This document shows positions 55,508 to 63,678 of a stretch of 64,000 nt of DNA, in pieces. The translations under genes were made by a program, and so were the position numbers. Each line of letters opens with the position of its first letter. Positions within the stretch are counted from its first letter, which is position 1. A model generated the notes under the pieces. That model was not told where the DNA came from. It ran no database searches and saw nothing but the letters and a program-made list of their open reading frames with translations. Source of the stretch: Mesorhizobium sp. NZP2298 (GTDB lineage: Bacteria; Pseudomonadota; Alphaproteobacteria; Rhizobiales; Rhizobiaceae); the NCBI RefSeq assembly GCF_013170825.1, contig NZ_CP033365.1:1612001-1676000 (forward strand). Direction: 5' to 3'.

Positions 55508-56469
55508 CAGCGGTACAACTCAAGCCGGCTGCGCACCCGGAAGACGCCGAGCGCGCCCAGTGCGATTGCAGTTGCGAGGATCAATCCCTCGAAGAACGGC
55601 TGCGCCAATGGTGGCAGCCCGGAGAAGAACATCAGCGACGAGATTGTCTTGAGGATCAAAGCGCCGATAACGGCACCGATGGGGTTGCCGACGCCACCGC
55701 TCAGCGCCACTCCGCCCAACACGATGGCGCCGATCGAATTCAGCGTGTAGGACGGCGCGATATTGGGATCGCCAGTAAGCGTGACCATGCTGACATAGAT
55801 GCCGGCAAGGGCCGCGATGAAGCCGCTGCTGCCGTAGGCGATGAGCTTGAGCCGGTTTACGCGAAGGCCGGTCATGTAAGCCGACTGTTCAGACGATCCG
55901 ACAGCATAGAGGCCGAGGCCGAGGGCCGACCGGCGCAGAAAGACCATCAGTGCGACAAGAACGACGACAAGAATCATCGCCGAGACCGGAACGTCCGCAA
56001 CTGCATAGGTGAGCGCGTCCGACATCGTCTCATCGATGCTGCCTCCGGGCGTAGGCCGCAAAAGCAGAGCGATGCCGCCGAAGATGCCACCCGTCGCAAG
56101 GGTGGCGACGATTGGCTGCACCCGGCCATAGACAACCGCGATCCCGTTCACCAGCCCACATGCCACCCCGACGGCCAGCACTGCAATCATCCCAAGGGCG
56201 ATCGAGGTCGGAGATCCGTTTAGAAGGAACGACGCCACCACGTTGGTCAGTGCAATAATGGATCCTACCGACAGGTCGATTCCCTTGACCAGAACCACAA
56301 AGAACTGAGCGATCGCGGCAAGCCCAAGCAGTGCCCCCTGGTTCGACCAGATTGTAACCACATAGGTTGAAAAGCCGCGCGGATGGACGACCATATAGCC
56401 GGCGAAAAGCACTATCAGCGCGAGCGCGGCAATCGCTTCCTTGGCATTTTGGCGAAGCCAGGACATCAT
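55507..56469 (-). CDS. sugar ABC transporter permease 1
   Basis: A 320-residue permease of the same class. [19 protein letters not shown] near residue 59 is the family block; YAVGSSEQSAYMTGLRVN near residue 185 and LGGVALSGGVGNPIGAVIGA near residue 238 follow. The ATG overlaps the ATPase stop by four bases. It pairs with the permease at 54512 as a probable heterodimer. Confidence 0.93.
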   Translation of the reverse strand: MMSWLRQNAKEAIAALALIVLFAGYMVVHPRGFSTYVVTIWSNQGALLGLAAIAQFFVVLVKGIDLSVGSIIALTNVVASFLLNGSPTSIALGMIAVLAVGVACGLVNGIAVVYGRVQPIVATLATGGIFGGIALLLRPTPGGSIDETMSDALTYAVADVPVSAMILVVVLVALMVFLRRSALGLGLYAVGSSEQSAYMTGLRVNRLKLIAYGSSGFIAALAGIYVSMVTLTGDPNIAPSYTLNSIGAIVLGGVALSGGVGNPIGAVIGALILKTISSLMFFSGLPPLAQPFFEGLILATAIALGALGVFRVRSRLELYR

Positions 56470-57989
56470 GCTCGGGCCTCAGCGTGAAGGTGCACGTTCA
56501 TCGAGGCGGCGATGAGCGCATCGGCGGACAGGGTGTCGCCCTTTAGTTCCCTGGCCACACTGCCCCGGTAGAAGACATAGACCCGATCGCACAAGTGGAT
56601 AAGTTCCTCATAATCGGTCGATTGCAGGATCACTGCCATTCCCTCGGCCGCCAGGTCAGTGAGCAGCCTGTAGATCTGGGCCTTGGTCGGCAGGTCGATG
56701 CCGCGCGTCGGGTCCATCAGCAGCAGACATTTGGGCGACAGCACCAGCCATTTGGCCAGCACCACCTTTTGCTGGTTGCCGCCCGAGAGCGTCGCGACGG
56801 GATCATCGAGCGAACCGTAGGTCAATGCCAGCCGTTCGATCAGGCCTTGAAGCCGGGCCTCGTTACCGCCGTTCAGGTCGAGCAGGCCGAAGGGCGCGCG
56901 CCCAAGAACTGCCAAGCGCAGGTTCTGCGCTACCGACATGCCGGGGATCAGCCCCTCGGTCTTGCGATCCTCGGGCACGAGCGCCAGACCGACATCGGAT
57001 TGTTTCACCCTTGGCGGCTGCAAACCATTCAGTCGCTTGCCATTCAACGTGATGCGGCCCGTCACTCCGCGCAGCACACCGAAGACGGCATGCATGATCT
57101 GCTGCTGGCCCTGGGCATCCAAACCGCCAAGCCCGACGATTTCGCCGGCGCGAGCGGCGATCGACACGTCGACAAGCTGGTTTTGCCAACTGACGTTGGA
57201 CACATCCAGAACGATCGGCGCCGTGTCGGGCACAGGCGGGCGGCGCGGCGGAAACAGCTCCTCCAGCGAGCGGCCAATCATCAGGCCGACGATCTCATCG
57301 GTCGTGCGTGCGCCAACGTCGAAGGTCTCGATATGCTTGCCGTTGCGGAAGACGGAAATGCGGTCGGCGATGGCCTCGACCTCGTGCATGCGATGCGAGA
57401 TGAAAAGGATGGCGACGCCCTGCTCCTTCAGCATTCTGAGGACACCGAACACCGTTTCGACGAGTTCGCTGGTCAACGCCGAGGTTGCCTCGTCAAGGAT
57501 AAGAAGCTTGGGCTTGCGGAACACGGCCTTGGCGATTTCCACAAGCTGGCGTTCGGACAGCGACAGGCCGGAGACTCGGGCGCCGAGCGGGATCGACTTG
57601 GCCCCTACCAGATCCAGCGCCGCGCGCGCCTCACGATAAACACCGCGCTGCATCAATCCCATCCGGGTGCGGGGCGCGGCAAGCACGATATTGTCGCCGA
57701 CCGAAAGGTGCTGCATCAGCGACAGTTCCTGGAACATGCAGACCGTGCCCTGTTCGGCCGCCTCGCGCGGCGAGGAAAATTGCACCGTCTGCCCGCCGAT
57801 GGAGATCGTTCCCGTATCCGGCTGGATGACACCGGCCAACAATTTCATCAGCGTCGATTTGCCGGCGCCATTTTCGCCGAGAATGGCGTGCACGCGTCCT
57901 GGCTCGCAGCGGAAATCCACCATGGTCAAGGCTGGAACGCCACCATAGGATTTCGACACCGATTTCAGTTCAACATAGCGGTCGGCCAT
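56466..57989 (-). CDS. sugar ABC transporter ATP-binding protein, second site without Walker B glutamate
   Basis: A 507-residue double ATPase. Domain 1 is canonical: GENGAGKST near residue 39, [14 protein letters not shown] near residue 144, ILDEATSAL near residue 167. Domain 2 has GGLDAQGQQ instead of Walker A, an intact LSGGNQQK near residue 395, and a Walker B that reads LLLMDPTRGID: the glutamate of DEPTRG is missing. The H-loop reads ILQSTDYEEL. So only one of the two composite sites can hydrolyse ATP normally. It overlaps the permease gene and follows the hairpin at 58009-58034. Confidence 0.92.
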   Translation of the reverse strand: MADRYVELKSVSKSYGGVPALTMVDFRCEPGRVHAILGENGAGKSTLMKLLAGVIQPDTGTISIGGQTVQFSSPREAAEQGTVCMFQELSLMQHLSVGDNIVLAAPRTRMGLMQRGVYREARAALDLVGAKSIPLGARVSGLSLSERQLVEIAKAVFRKPKLLILDEATSALTSELVETVFGVLRMLKEQGVAILFISHRMHEVEAIADRISVFRNGKHIETFDVGARTTDEIVGLMIGRSLEELFPPRRPPVPDTAPIVLDVSNVSWQNQLVDVSIAARAGEIVGLGGLDAQGQQQIMHAVFGVLRGVTGRITLNGKRLNGLQPPRVKQSDVGLALVPEDRKTEGLIPGMSVAQNLRLAVLGRAPFGLLDLNGGNEARLQGLIERLALTYGSLDDPVATLSGGNQQKVVLAKWLVLSPKCLLLMDPTRGIDLPTKAQIYRLLTDLAAEGMAVILQSTDYEELIHLCDRVYVFYRGSVARELKGDTLSADALIAASMNVHLHAEARA

Positions 57990-58008
57990 GCGCGCTCCCT
58001 GCCGTCGA

Positions 58009-58034
58009 CCTGGCCGGCGCAGACGCCGGCCAGG
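58009..58034 (-). terminator. GC hairpin after binding-protein gene
   Basis: CCTGGCCGGCG, loop of four, CGCCGGCCAGG: perfect 11-base-pair stem between the binding protein stop (58050) and the ATPase start (57989). No U-run. It is the fifth case of this arrangement in the window. Confidence 0.6.
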
Positions 58035-58049
58035 CTCCTGTGTGATTGC

Positions 58050-59165
58050 CTAGTTGGAGTTATCGGCCGTCTGGCCGTTCAACTCATCGGGCGTGAACAC
58101 GGGGAAGCACTGCGGAAAACCGGTGGCCGTGTAGAAGGTCTTGGGCAGGTTGGGAAAGAAATCCTTGCCCTCTGTCAGGTCCGCGTTGTCCTTGTGCGGG
58201 ATTGGCAGGAAAACCTTCTGCGGCAGCGCATTGCCCTCCAGCAGCACGACCGAGGCCTCCAACGCCATGGCGGCCAGCGCCGGCGCCTGAGCGGCGGTAG
58301 TCCCCGGATACTTGCCCTTGCTGACCAGCATCCGCGTGCCGTTGCCGGCATCGACGCCGACCGGGACCACGGGGTGCTTGGCCGCGGCCATCGCCTCAAG
58401 CGCGCCAACGGAGCCCTCCTGGACAACGATGCCGTCAAAATTGCCGTTGGTGGCGATGGCGTCGGACGTTACCTTCGACGCCTTACCCACGTCCCAGTCG
58501 CCTTCGACCTTGACCGTCTTCAGATCGGGGTACTTGGAGAAGACCTCGCTGAAGCCCGCCTGGTTGTCGCGGTCGACGCTGTTGCCGGGGACGCCATCGA
58601 TTTCCAGAACCTGACCCGAAACATTGCCTTTCTTGGCCTTGATGCCATCGACCACGGCCTGCGCCTTGATCCGGCCCAGCTCGACCTGATCTTCATTGAT
58701 CTGCACGACCTGGTTGGAGTCGAGGACGTTGTCATAGGTAACCAGCACCACGCCAGCTTGCTTGGCACGCCTCACGACTGCGTCGAAGGCGGTGGGATTG
58801 ACGGCATTGATGATCACGGCGTCGTAGCCGGCGGCGATGAAATTGTCGATCGCGGAGATCTGCGCCGTGGAATCGTTGCCTACCGATATGATCTTCAGGT
58901 CGGACAGCTTGGACTTATTCTCAGGACGCGCGCCCCAGGCTTTTGCGGTCTGGATGGAGTTGGCACGCCAGTCATTGCCGACATAGCCGTTGACCAAGGC
59001 AATTTTATAAGGCCCGGACTTCTTCGGATAGGAGATCACCGAAGCACTGTCCGGTGCAGGAGCATAGCAGTCCGGCTTGTAGGTGTCCTGCGCCCGGGCG
59101 CTTGTGAGCGTTGCGGTGGATGCTGCAAGGGCGCCCATCATCAGAAGCGTCATATGTCTTTTCAT
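58050..59165 (-). CDS. sugar ABC transporter periplasmic binding protein
   Basis: A 371-residue binding protein of the ribose class, longer than usual owing to a cysteine-containing N-terminal segment (YKPDCYAPAPDS) and a C-terminal tail with another cysteine (FPQCFPVFTPDE); a disulfide is possible. Signal peptide residues about 1-26. KIALVNGYVGNDWR begins the first lobe and GVDAGNGTRMLVSKG lies near residue 280. GGGAGGAAAG precedes the ATG at 59165. In this operon it probably binds a four-carbon sugar acid, its lactone, or a related compound. Confidence 0.92.
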   Translation of the reverse strand: MKRHMTLLMMGALAASTATLTSARAQDTYKPDCYAPAPDSASVISYPKKSGPYKIALVNGYVGNDWRANSIQTAKAWGARPENKSKLSDLKIISVGNDSTAQISAIDNFIAAGYDAVIINAVNPTAFDAVVRRAKQAGVVLVTYDNVLDSNQVVQINEDQVELGRIKAQAVVDGIKAKKGNVSGQVLEIDGVPGNSVDRDNQAGFSEVFSKYPDLKTVKVEGDWDVGKASKVTSDAIATNGNFDGIVVQEGSVGALEAMAAAKHPVVPVGVDAGNGTRMLVSKGKYPGTTAAQAPALAAMALEASVVLLEGNALPQKVFLPIPHKDNADLTEGKDFFPNLPKTFYTATGFPQCFPVFTPDELNGQTADNSN

Positions 59166-59300
59166 TTCACTTTCCTCCCGTTGTCCGGCGACCACCGCCG
59201 GCTTTCAAATTGATGTGAGCTTTCCTCCGCCGCAGTTGCCGTTGCGGAGGCCAAATTCCTGAGATGGGCGCATATGGTCGGATCATCGGTCCTGCTGCCA

Positions 59301-59577
59301 TCAACGCCGGTTCAACGAGACGGCAATGATGATGGCTCCCTTGATGACCTCCCGGATGCTGGTCGAAAGACCCAGCACGAGAAGGCCAAACCCGAGAATG
59401 CCTATGAAGATCGCACCGACGACCGAACCGACGATTGATCCATAACCGCCAAAGAGACTTGTCCCGCCTATGATCACGGCCGCGATCACGTCCAGTTCGA
59501 GACCTGTTGCCAGGCTGGGATTGCCTGCCGTGGAGCGGGCCGCGAGCATCAGGCCCGCAAGGGATGCGGTCGTGCAG
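59301..59577 (-). pseudogene. 3' fragment of a ribose-type ABC permease gene
   Basis: About 90 residues match the end of BPD_transp_2 permeases: AGLMLAARSTAGNPSLATG, LELDVIAAVIIGGTSLFGGY, and SIREVIKGAIIIAVSLNRR. There is no start or N-terminal membrane part. It is joined at about 59577 to the start of another gene. It differs from both intact permeases of this operon, so it is not a recent copy of either. Confidence 0.8.
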
Positions 59578-59664
59578 ATTGATCACCGGGCGCATACCGG
59601 CTTCGCCGGTGACAAACTTCCCGTCAATCAGCATGAGATAGGATTTATTGTCTTGTGCTGCCAT
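59578..59664 (-). pseudogene. 5' fragment of an aldehyde dehydrogenase gene
   Basis: An ATG at 59664 opens 29 residues (YLMLIDGKFVTGEAGMRPVI) that match the N-terminal beta-arm of NAD-dependent aldehyde dehydrogenases, including the usual RPVIN before PATGE. After that the frame runs out of phase into the permease fragment. A deletion between two genes of the same orientation is the simplest cause. Confidence 0.6.
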
Positions 59665-59703
59665 GGTTCGATCGCTTTTGCGTGCGTTGCAGGCGTGCCG
59701 ACG

Positions 59704-60765
59704 CTAAGGGTTGGATTTCGCCGCAGCCATCTGGACCGCGAACTCGATCGCCTCGATCAGACTGTCCTCATTGGCGATGCCCTTGCCGGCAATGTCGAAG
59801 GCCGTGCCGTGGTCGACGGAGGTGCGGATGATCGGAAGGCCGAGCGTGACATTGACACCGGAGAGCGCTTTCCACTCACCGGTCGCGGGATCGACGTTGA
59901 AGCCGAGCAGCTTCACCGGGACATGGCCTTGATCGTGATACATCGCGACCACTGCGTCATACTGGCGGGCGCGCAACTTGACGAAAACCGTATCGCCCGG
60001 AACGGGCCCAACCACCGTAAAATCCGCAGAGGTGTAGGAGGCCACGATCGGGGCCGTGATGTCGATGTCCTCGCGACCGAAAATGCCGCCCTCACCAGCG
60101 TGCGGGTTGAGCGCGGCAATCGCAATGCGGGGATGGGCAATGCCGAGGCCGCGCAACGCCTCGACCGTCAACTGGATGACCCGCCGCAGCCGAGGCTCGG
60201 TCAGTTTCGACGGAACCTGGGCCAGCGCTACGTGGGTCGAGACATGGCTGACGCGGAAATCGCCATGGGCAAGCATCATCACGGAATCGCGGGCGCCTGT
60301 CAGTTCCGCCAGCATGTCGGTGTGACCGGCATAATGATAGCCGGCCAGATTGAGCGCTTCCTTGTTGAGAGGAGCCGTAACGATACCTGCGATTGAACCG
60401 GCCTGCGCCAGGCGTACAGCTTTTTCGATCGCCAGATAGGCGAGGCGCCCGCCTTCAGCCGACATGACGCCTGTCTCAATGGGGGTCCGCTCCGGTCCAG
60501 CCTCAAGAATGGCCACGGGCGGAAAGGTCCCCGCTGCCGAAGCTGACGGTTCTTCCAACTCGATATGTCCTGAAATGGACTCCATAGCGCGCATCGCGGT
60601 GACGCTGCCGATAATGAGAAGCGACAATGATCCGTCGGCAAGCCGCGGTTTCAGCCTTGCGCATGCTTTTGCAATGATCTCAGGGCCGATGCCCGCAGGA
60701 TCACCCATTGTGATGCCGAGTCTTGGACCAGACATAAACGCCTCTAATCGGTCAATTGTGGTCAT
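59704..60765 (-). CDS. pdxA2: 4-hydroxythreonine-4-phosphate dehydrogenase family, PdxA2 (D-threonate/erythronate 4-phosphate dehydrogenase)
   Basis: A 353-residue NAD-dependent metal dehydrogenase/decarboxylase of the PdxA family. ITMGDPAGIGPEI near residue 18, TAPLNKEAL near residue 136, AGHTDMLAELTGA near residue 146, ALNPHAGEGG near residue 219 and AMYHDQGHVPVKLLGF near residue 276 supply substrate and metal ligands. Genome context with a DUF1537 kinase marks the PdxA2 branch, which turns 4-phospho-D-threonate or -erythronate into dihydroxyacetone phosphate plus CO2, not vitamin B6 synthesis. ATG at 60765 has AAAGGA seven bases upstream. Confidence 0.9.
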   Translation of the reverse strand: MTTIDRLEAFMSGPRLGITMGDPAGIGPEIIAKACARLKPRLADGSLSLLIIGSVTAMRAMESISGHIELEEPSASAAGTFPPVAILEAGPERTPIETGVMSAEGGRLAYLAIEKAVRLAQAGSIAGIVTAPLNKEALNLAGYHYAGHTDMLAELTGARDSVMMLAHGDFRVSHVSTHVALAQVPSKLTEPRLRRVIQLTVEALRGLGIAHPRIAIAALNPHAGEGGIFGREDIDITAPIVASYTSADFTVVGPVPGDTVFVKLRARQYDAVVAMYHDQGHVPVKLLGFNVDPATGEWKALSGVNVTLGLPIIRTSVDHGTAFDIAGKGIANEDSLIEAIEFAVQMAAAKSNP

Positions 60766-60906
60766 CTTGTAATCCTTTCAACCATCGACGCGCAATAGTT
60801 TTCTTTTTCGGTCATCGGTAATCATATGAACGTGAGAGTCGCCTCTTCGCCTGCCTCGTGCGATTCCGAGTTACCTGGCTGCTGAAATATCGTTTGACGC
60901 CATTTG

Positions 60907-60929
60907 ACCGGCGGGACGGGCCCGCCGGT
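60907..60929 (-). terminator. GC hairpin between kinase and pdxA2
   Basis: ACCGGCGGG, loop of five, CCCGCCGGT: perfect nine-base-pair stem 25 bases after the kinase stop. No U-run in the direction of transcription; partial termination or mRNA processing is likely. Confidence 0.45.
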
Positions 60930-60953
60930 GCTTTTGACCGGAGATCGTCTTGA

Positions 60954-62048
60954 TCAGCGATGCGCGAGAGCCGCGAGCCTGCAGAGCAGGGCGCTGTCGC
61001 CGAATGCGCCGGATTTCGAAATGGTGGCCAGCCCCTCGAAAACACCACCTTTGACTCTGGAGACCGGAAGCCCTGGCTCGATCTCGCATTCGACCGTGAG
61101 TTCGATGACGCCCAGGCTGTCGCACACCGATCGCAATGTTTCACCGCCGGTGACGAGTAACGTGCCGGGCTTTGGCAAGCCTGCGAGAAGCGAGGCAAGC
61201 ACCTTGCCGATATGGACTGCGATGGCGTGGCGATCACCCGATGCAGCGACGCTGACGACCGACGGCTCCCCGCGCATCATCCTTTCCGCCAAACGCCTTC
61301 TCGCTTTGTCGATGTCGTGCTCCACGACCACATGCGCATCCTCATGCCTGGCTGCAAAGAGGGCTACCTGTCCCGCCGTGACCTCATGATTTGTGCCGAC
61401 AAGAGCCAGAAATGGATCGGAAAACGCAGGAACAGGCTTGTGCGGCACATTCATGTGCCGTGCGAGTGCCGCCGCCAAGCCGCCAGTGCCGACCCACAAT
61501 GTCGCTTGCTTCGGCACGGTCGCGACGATCTTGTCCAGGTCCGCATCCGTTTCGGCGTCGTAGAGTGTGATGAAATCAACTGGTTGCGACCCTGGTGCCG
61601 AACGCCCAGCCGCGAAGCGCTGGCCTAGACCGGCGACCAGGTCGGGACCTACCATTTCAGTTTGATCAAGCCGCCATTGCCGCCCAAGGCGCGTGGCGCG
61701 TCGCTGAAATGGGAACGCAGGTGCGATAACAACCCGCTGGTACGTTCCGTTGACGATGCAGGCCTCAATTTCAGCGATGACGTGGCCGCGCAAAAGGCTG
61801 TCGATCTTCTTGAAACTCAACTGTCCGCCGGCGAGCCATGGCGCAAGCGCCCGGTGTCGCTCGACCGCCGTCGCCGCAGGCCCCTCCCGGGTGGCGGTGT
61901 CGATAGCCATACGTCCCGCAAACGTACGGTCCAGCTGCCAGCTTACCCCAATGCCATTCCCAGGTGATGCAAAGGAAACCGCGCTATCCAGGGCGCCGGT
62001 CAAGTCGTCCGCGACGACCCGGATATCCGTAACCTCAGGAGTGCTCAA
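60954..62048 (-). CDS. four-carbon acid sugar kinase (DUF1537, DtnK-like)
   Basis: A 364-residue kinase, shorter than the usual 420. The N-terminal substrate domain has VVADDLTGALDSA near residue 11 and KKIDSLLRGHVIAEIEA near residue 79; the C-terminal nucleotide domain has VTGGETLRSVC near residue 302 and ISKSGAFGD near residue 349. The family phosphorylates D-threonate, D-erythronate or 3-oxotetronate at C4. The start is TTG, directly after the stop of the DeoR gene. With PdxA2 it makes a two-step route to dihydroxyacetone phosphate. Confidence 0.88.
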   Translation of the reverse strand: MSTPEVTDIRVVADDLTGALDSAVSFASPGNGIGVSWQLDRTFAGRMAIDTATREGPAATAVERHRALAPWLAGGQLSFKKIDSLLRGHVIAEIEACIVNGTYQRVVIAPAFPFQRRATRLGRQWRLDQTEMVGPDLVAGLGQRFAAGRSAPGSQPVDFITLYDAETDADLDKIVATVPKQATLWVGTGGLAAALARHMNVPHKPVPAFSDPFLALVGTNHEVTAGQVALFAARHEDAHVVVEHDIDKARRRLAERMMRGEPSVVSVAASGDRHAIAVHIGKVLASLLAGLPKPGTLLVTGGETLRSVCDSLGVIELTVECEIEPGLPVSRVKGGVFEGLATISKSGAFGDSALLCRLAALAHR

Positions 62049-62049
62049 C

Positions 62050-62976
62050 TTAACAACCCGAACGGCTGACGCGCACGACCTTGACGTCTACATCGAGCGT
62101 CCGAAGATTGGTGAGGTGAGCCGGATCGATGCCCTCGTCGGTAATGATCTGGTGGATCTCGGTCAGACGGCAGATCGTGCAAAAATTGGGGACAGTGAAT
62201 TTCGAATGGTCGGCAAGCACGACCACACGACGCGCCGCGGCAATCATCGCCTGCTTCATTGCCGCAACCTCCAGCGAGGTCTCCGTGAGCATGTCTCCGG
62301 TGATGGCATGAGTGCCCAGAATGGCCACATCGGCGTGAATGGTCCGCAGGAAATTCTCGCCAGGCTGGCCGATCAGAGTAAGCGAACCAGGCTTGCAGGT
62401 GCCTCCGGGCATCACGAGACGCACTCCCGGCACAGGTGCAAGTATCTGCGCGATCGCAAGGCTGTTGGTGACAGCCGTAAGCGGGATAGGCGCCGCGGCG
62501 ATAGCGCGGGCGACTTCCAGAACGGTCGTGCTTGCGTCGAAAATGACGCTCTGTCCGGCTCGAAGTTCCGACATCATGGCGGCGCCTATGGCCTCTTTCT
62601 CGGCTCTGGCGAATTGCGCTGCAGTGGCGAGATCCGGCTCGAATGTGGCCAGTTCCGTGCGCTGAAGCATTGCGCCGCCATGCGTCCGCTCCAACGCTCC
62701 TTGCCGTTCAAGCGTCTCGAGATCGCGCCGGATCGTCGAAGGCGAGGCGCCGATGAGATCGATGAGTTCCTGAACGCCGACGGCTCCTTCTCGTTTAAGG
62801 CATTCGAGGATGAAGGCGTGACGCTTGGCCGGAATCAGATCGACCCGCCCGCGTCCGCCATCGTCCTCCCATGCCCCGGCGGACACGACAGGCGCCACGT
62901 CCTCCGCTGTTGATTTTCGGACATTCCTTGCCACGTTCGTATCTCCGCATGGTCGCGACGCGCTCACCTGATTCAC
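62050..62976 (-). CDS. DeoR-family transcriptional repressor
   Basis: A 308-residue regulator if the ATG at 62976 is used; the first 45 residues are low-complexity (Gly/Asp/Arg) and the real start may be later. The winged helix is at about 50-105 (VGVQELIDLIGASPSTIRRD, ERTHGGAM), the effector domain has VIFDASTTVLEVARAI, AVTNSLAIAQIL and VLADHSKFTVPN. It leads the leftward operon and probably represses it until a four-carbon sugar-acid phosphate is present. Confidence 0.88.
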   Translation of the reverse strand: MNQVSASRPCGDTNVARNVRKSTAEDVAPVVSAGAWEDDGGRGRVDLIPAKRHAFILECLKREGAVGVQELIDLIGASPSTIRRDLETLERQGALERTHGGAMLQRTELATFEPDLATAAQFARAEKEAIGAAMMSELRAGQSVIFDASTTVLEVARAIAAAPIPLTAVTNSLAIAQILAPVPGVRLVMPGGTCKPGSLTLIGQPGENFLRTIHADVAILGTHAITGDMLTETSLEVAAMKQAMIAAARRVVVLADHSKFTVPNFCTICRLTEIHQIITDEGIDPAHLTNLRTLDVDVKVVRVSRSGC

Positions 62977-63516
62977 AGCGCACTCTGTGTCGCGAATATC
63001 ACGAATCCCTCGGGCTAGCCCAATGATTTGTCACCCTGATGCGTGATTCCTATCATTATTGGCTGATTTTGACTGAACCTGGGAAACAGATATCGTCATT
63101 TGGCGGTTAACAAGCGAGCAATTTTGGTCAAACCGTCTAACAAGCGGCCTAAAGGCGGCGCGTTCCTTCTCGCCACCCTTCTCCGCAACATCCCCTTGAT
63201 TGGTCAAGAATAGCTCTCCCAGGTCATCCACGGGGTGGTGCATGATGGAGATGTCGCCTGTCGGCACGCTCTGCACACTGAAGCCGCAATATGAGACGCT
63301 TACGGGCAAAGCCGGGCTCGATGGCCAGGGGAGGCGGGACTATCCGCTATTCCGCATCGAGATGAAGGTGACCGATGACGAGAACAAAGCACGGCCTGGG
63401 GACGGCAAGACCTTCGGGCGCGCCCCAAGTGAGGAGGCGGCCATCTCACGCACGAGATACAGCGGCGCTGGCGCCGGGAAAAGTACGGCGCCGACCTTCC
63501 AACCATTTGATTTAAT
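62977..63516. other. intergenic stretch between DeoR operon and tRNA-Arg
   Basis: No supported gene. The promoter of the leftward operon should be here; GGGCTAGCCC at 63012-63021 is a perfect 10-base palindrome, and a sequence rich in TTC/GAA is near 63040-63100, but no operator can be assigned. Frames across 63200-63590 translate the tRNA and are not genes. It may hold remnants too decayed to name. Confidence 0.45.
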
Positions 63517-63593
63517 TGGTGATCCCGACAGGAATCGAACCTGTGACCTACAGATTAGGAATCTGCCGCTCTATCCTACTGAGCTACGGGACC
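63517..63593 (-). tRNA. tRNA-Arg (anticodon CCT)
   Basis: A 77-base cloverleaf on the minus strand with encoded CCA. Acceptor GGTCCCG pairs with CGGGATC (one G-U), D-arm GCTCAG, anticodon stem GCAGA/TCTGT with loop TTCCTAA, so the anticodon is CCT, and T-arm ACAGG TTCGATT CCTGT. It reads AGG. Its 3' end faces the rearranged sugar-acid operon. Confidence 0.95.
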
Positions 63594-63678
63594 ACGCGGC
63601 CAGACACATAGCCGCTTCGGATCGTTTCGCCAAGAGGCCGGCCGCATGCAATTCGGCCGGCTCCTTGCGCGGCGGGCC

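Noticed and set aside
59704..60765. PdxA of vitamin B6 synthesis
   Set aside because: Coupling to a DUF1537 kinase and sugar transporter marks the PdxA2 catabolic branch; no other B6 gene is present.
63012..63021. GGGCTAGCCC palindrome as DeoR operator
   Set aside because: Too short and single; DeoR sites are usually multiple and no second copy was seen, so no operator is claimed.
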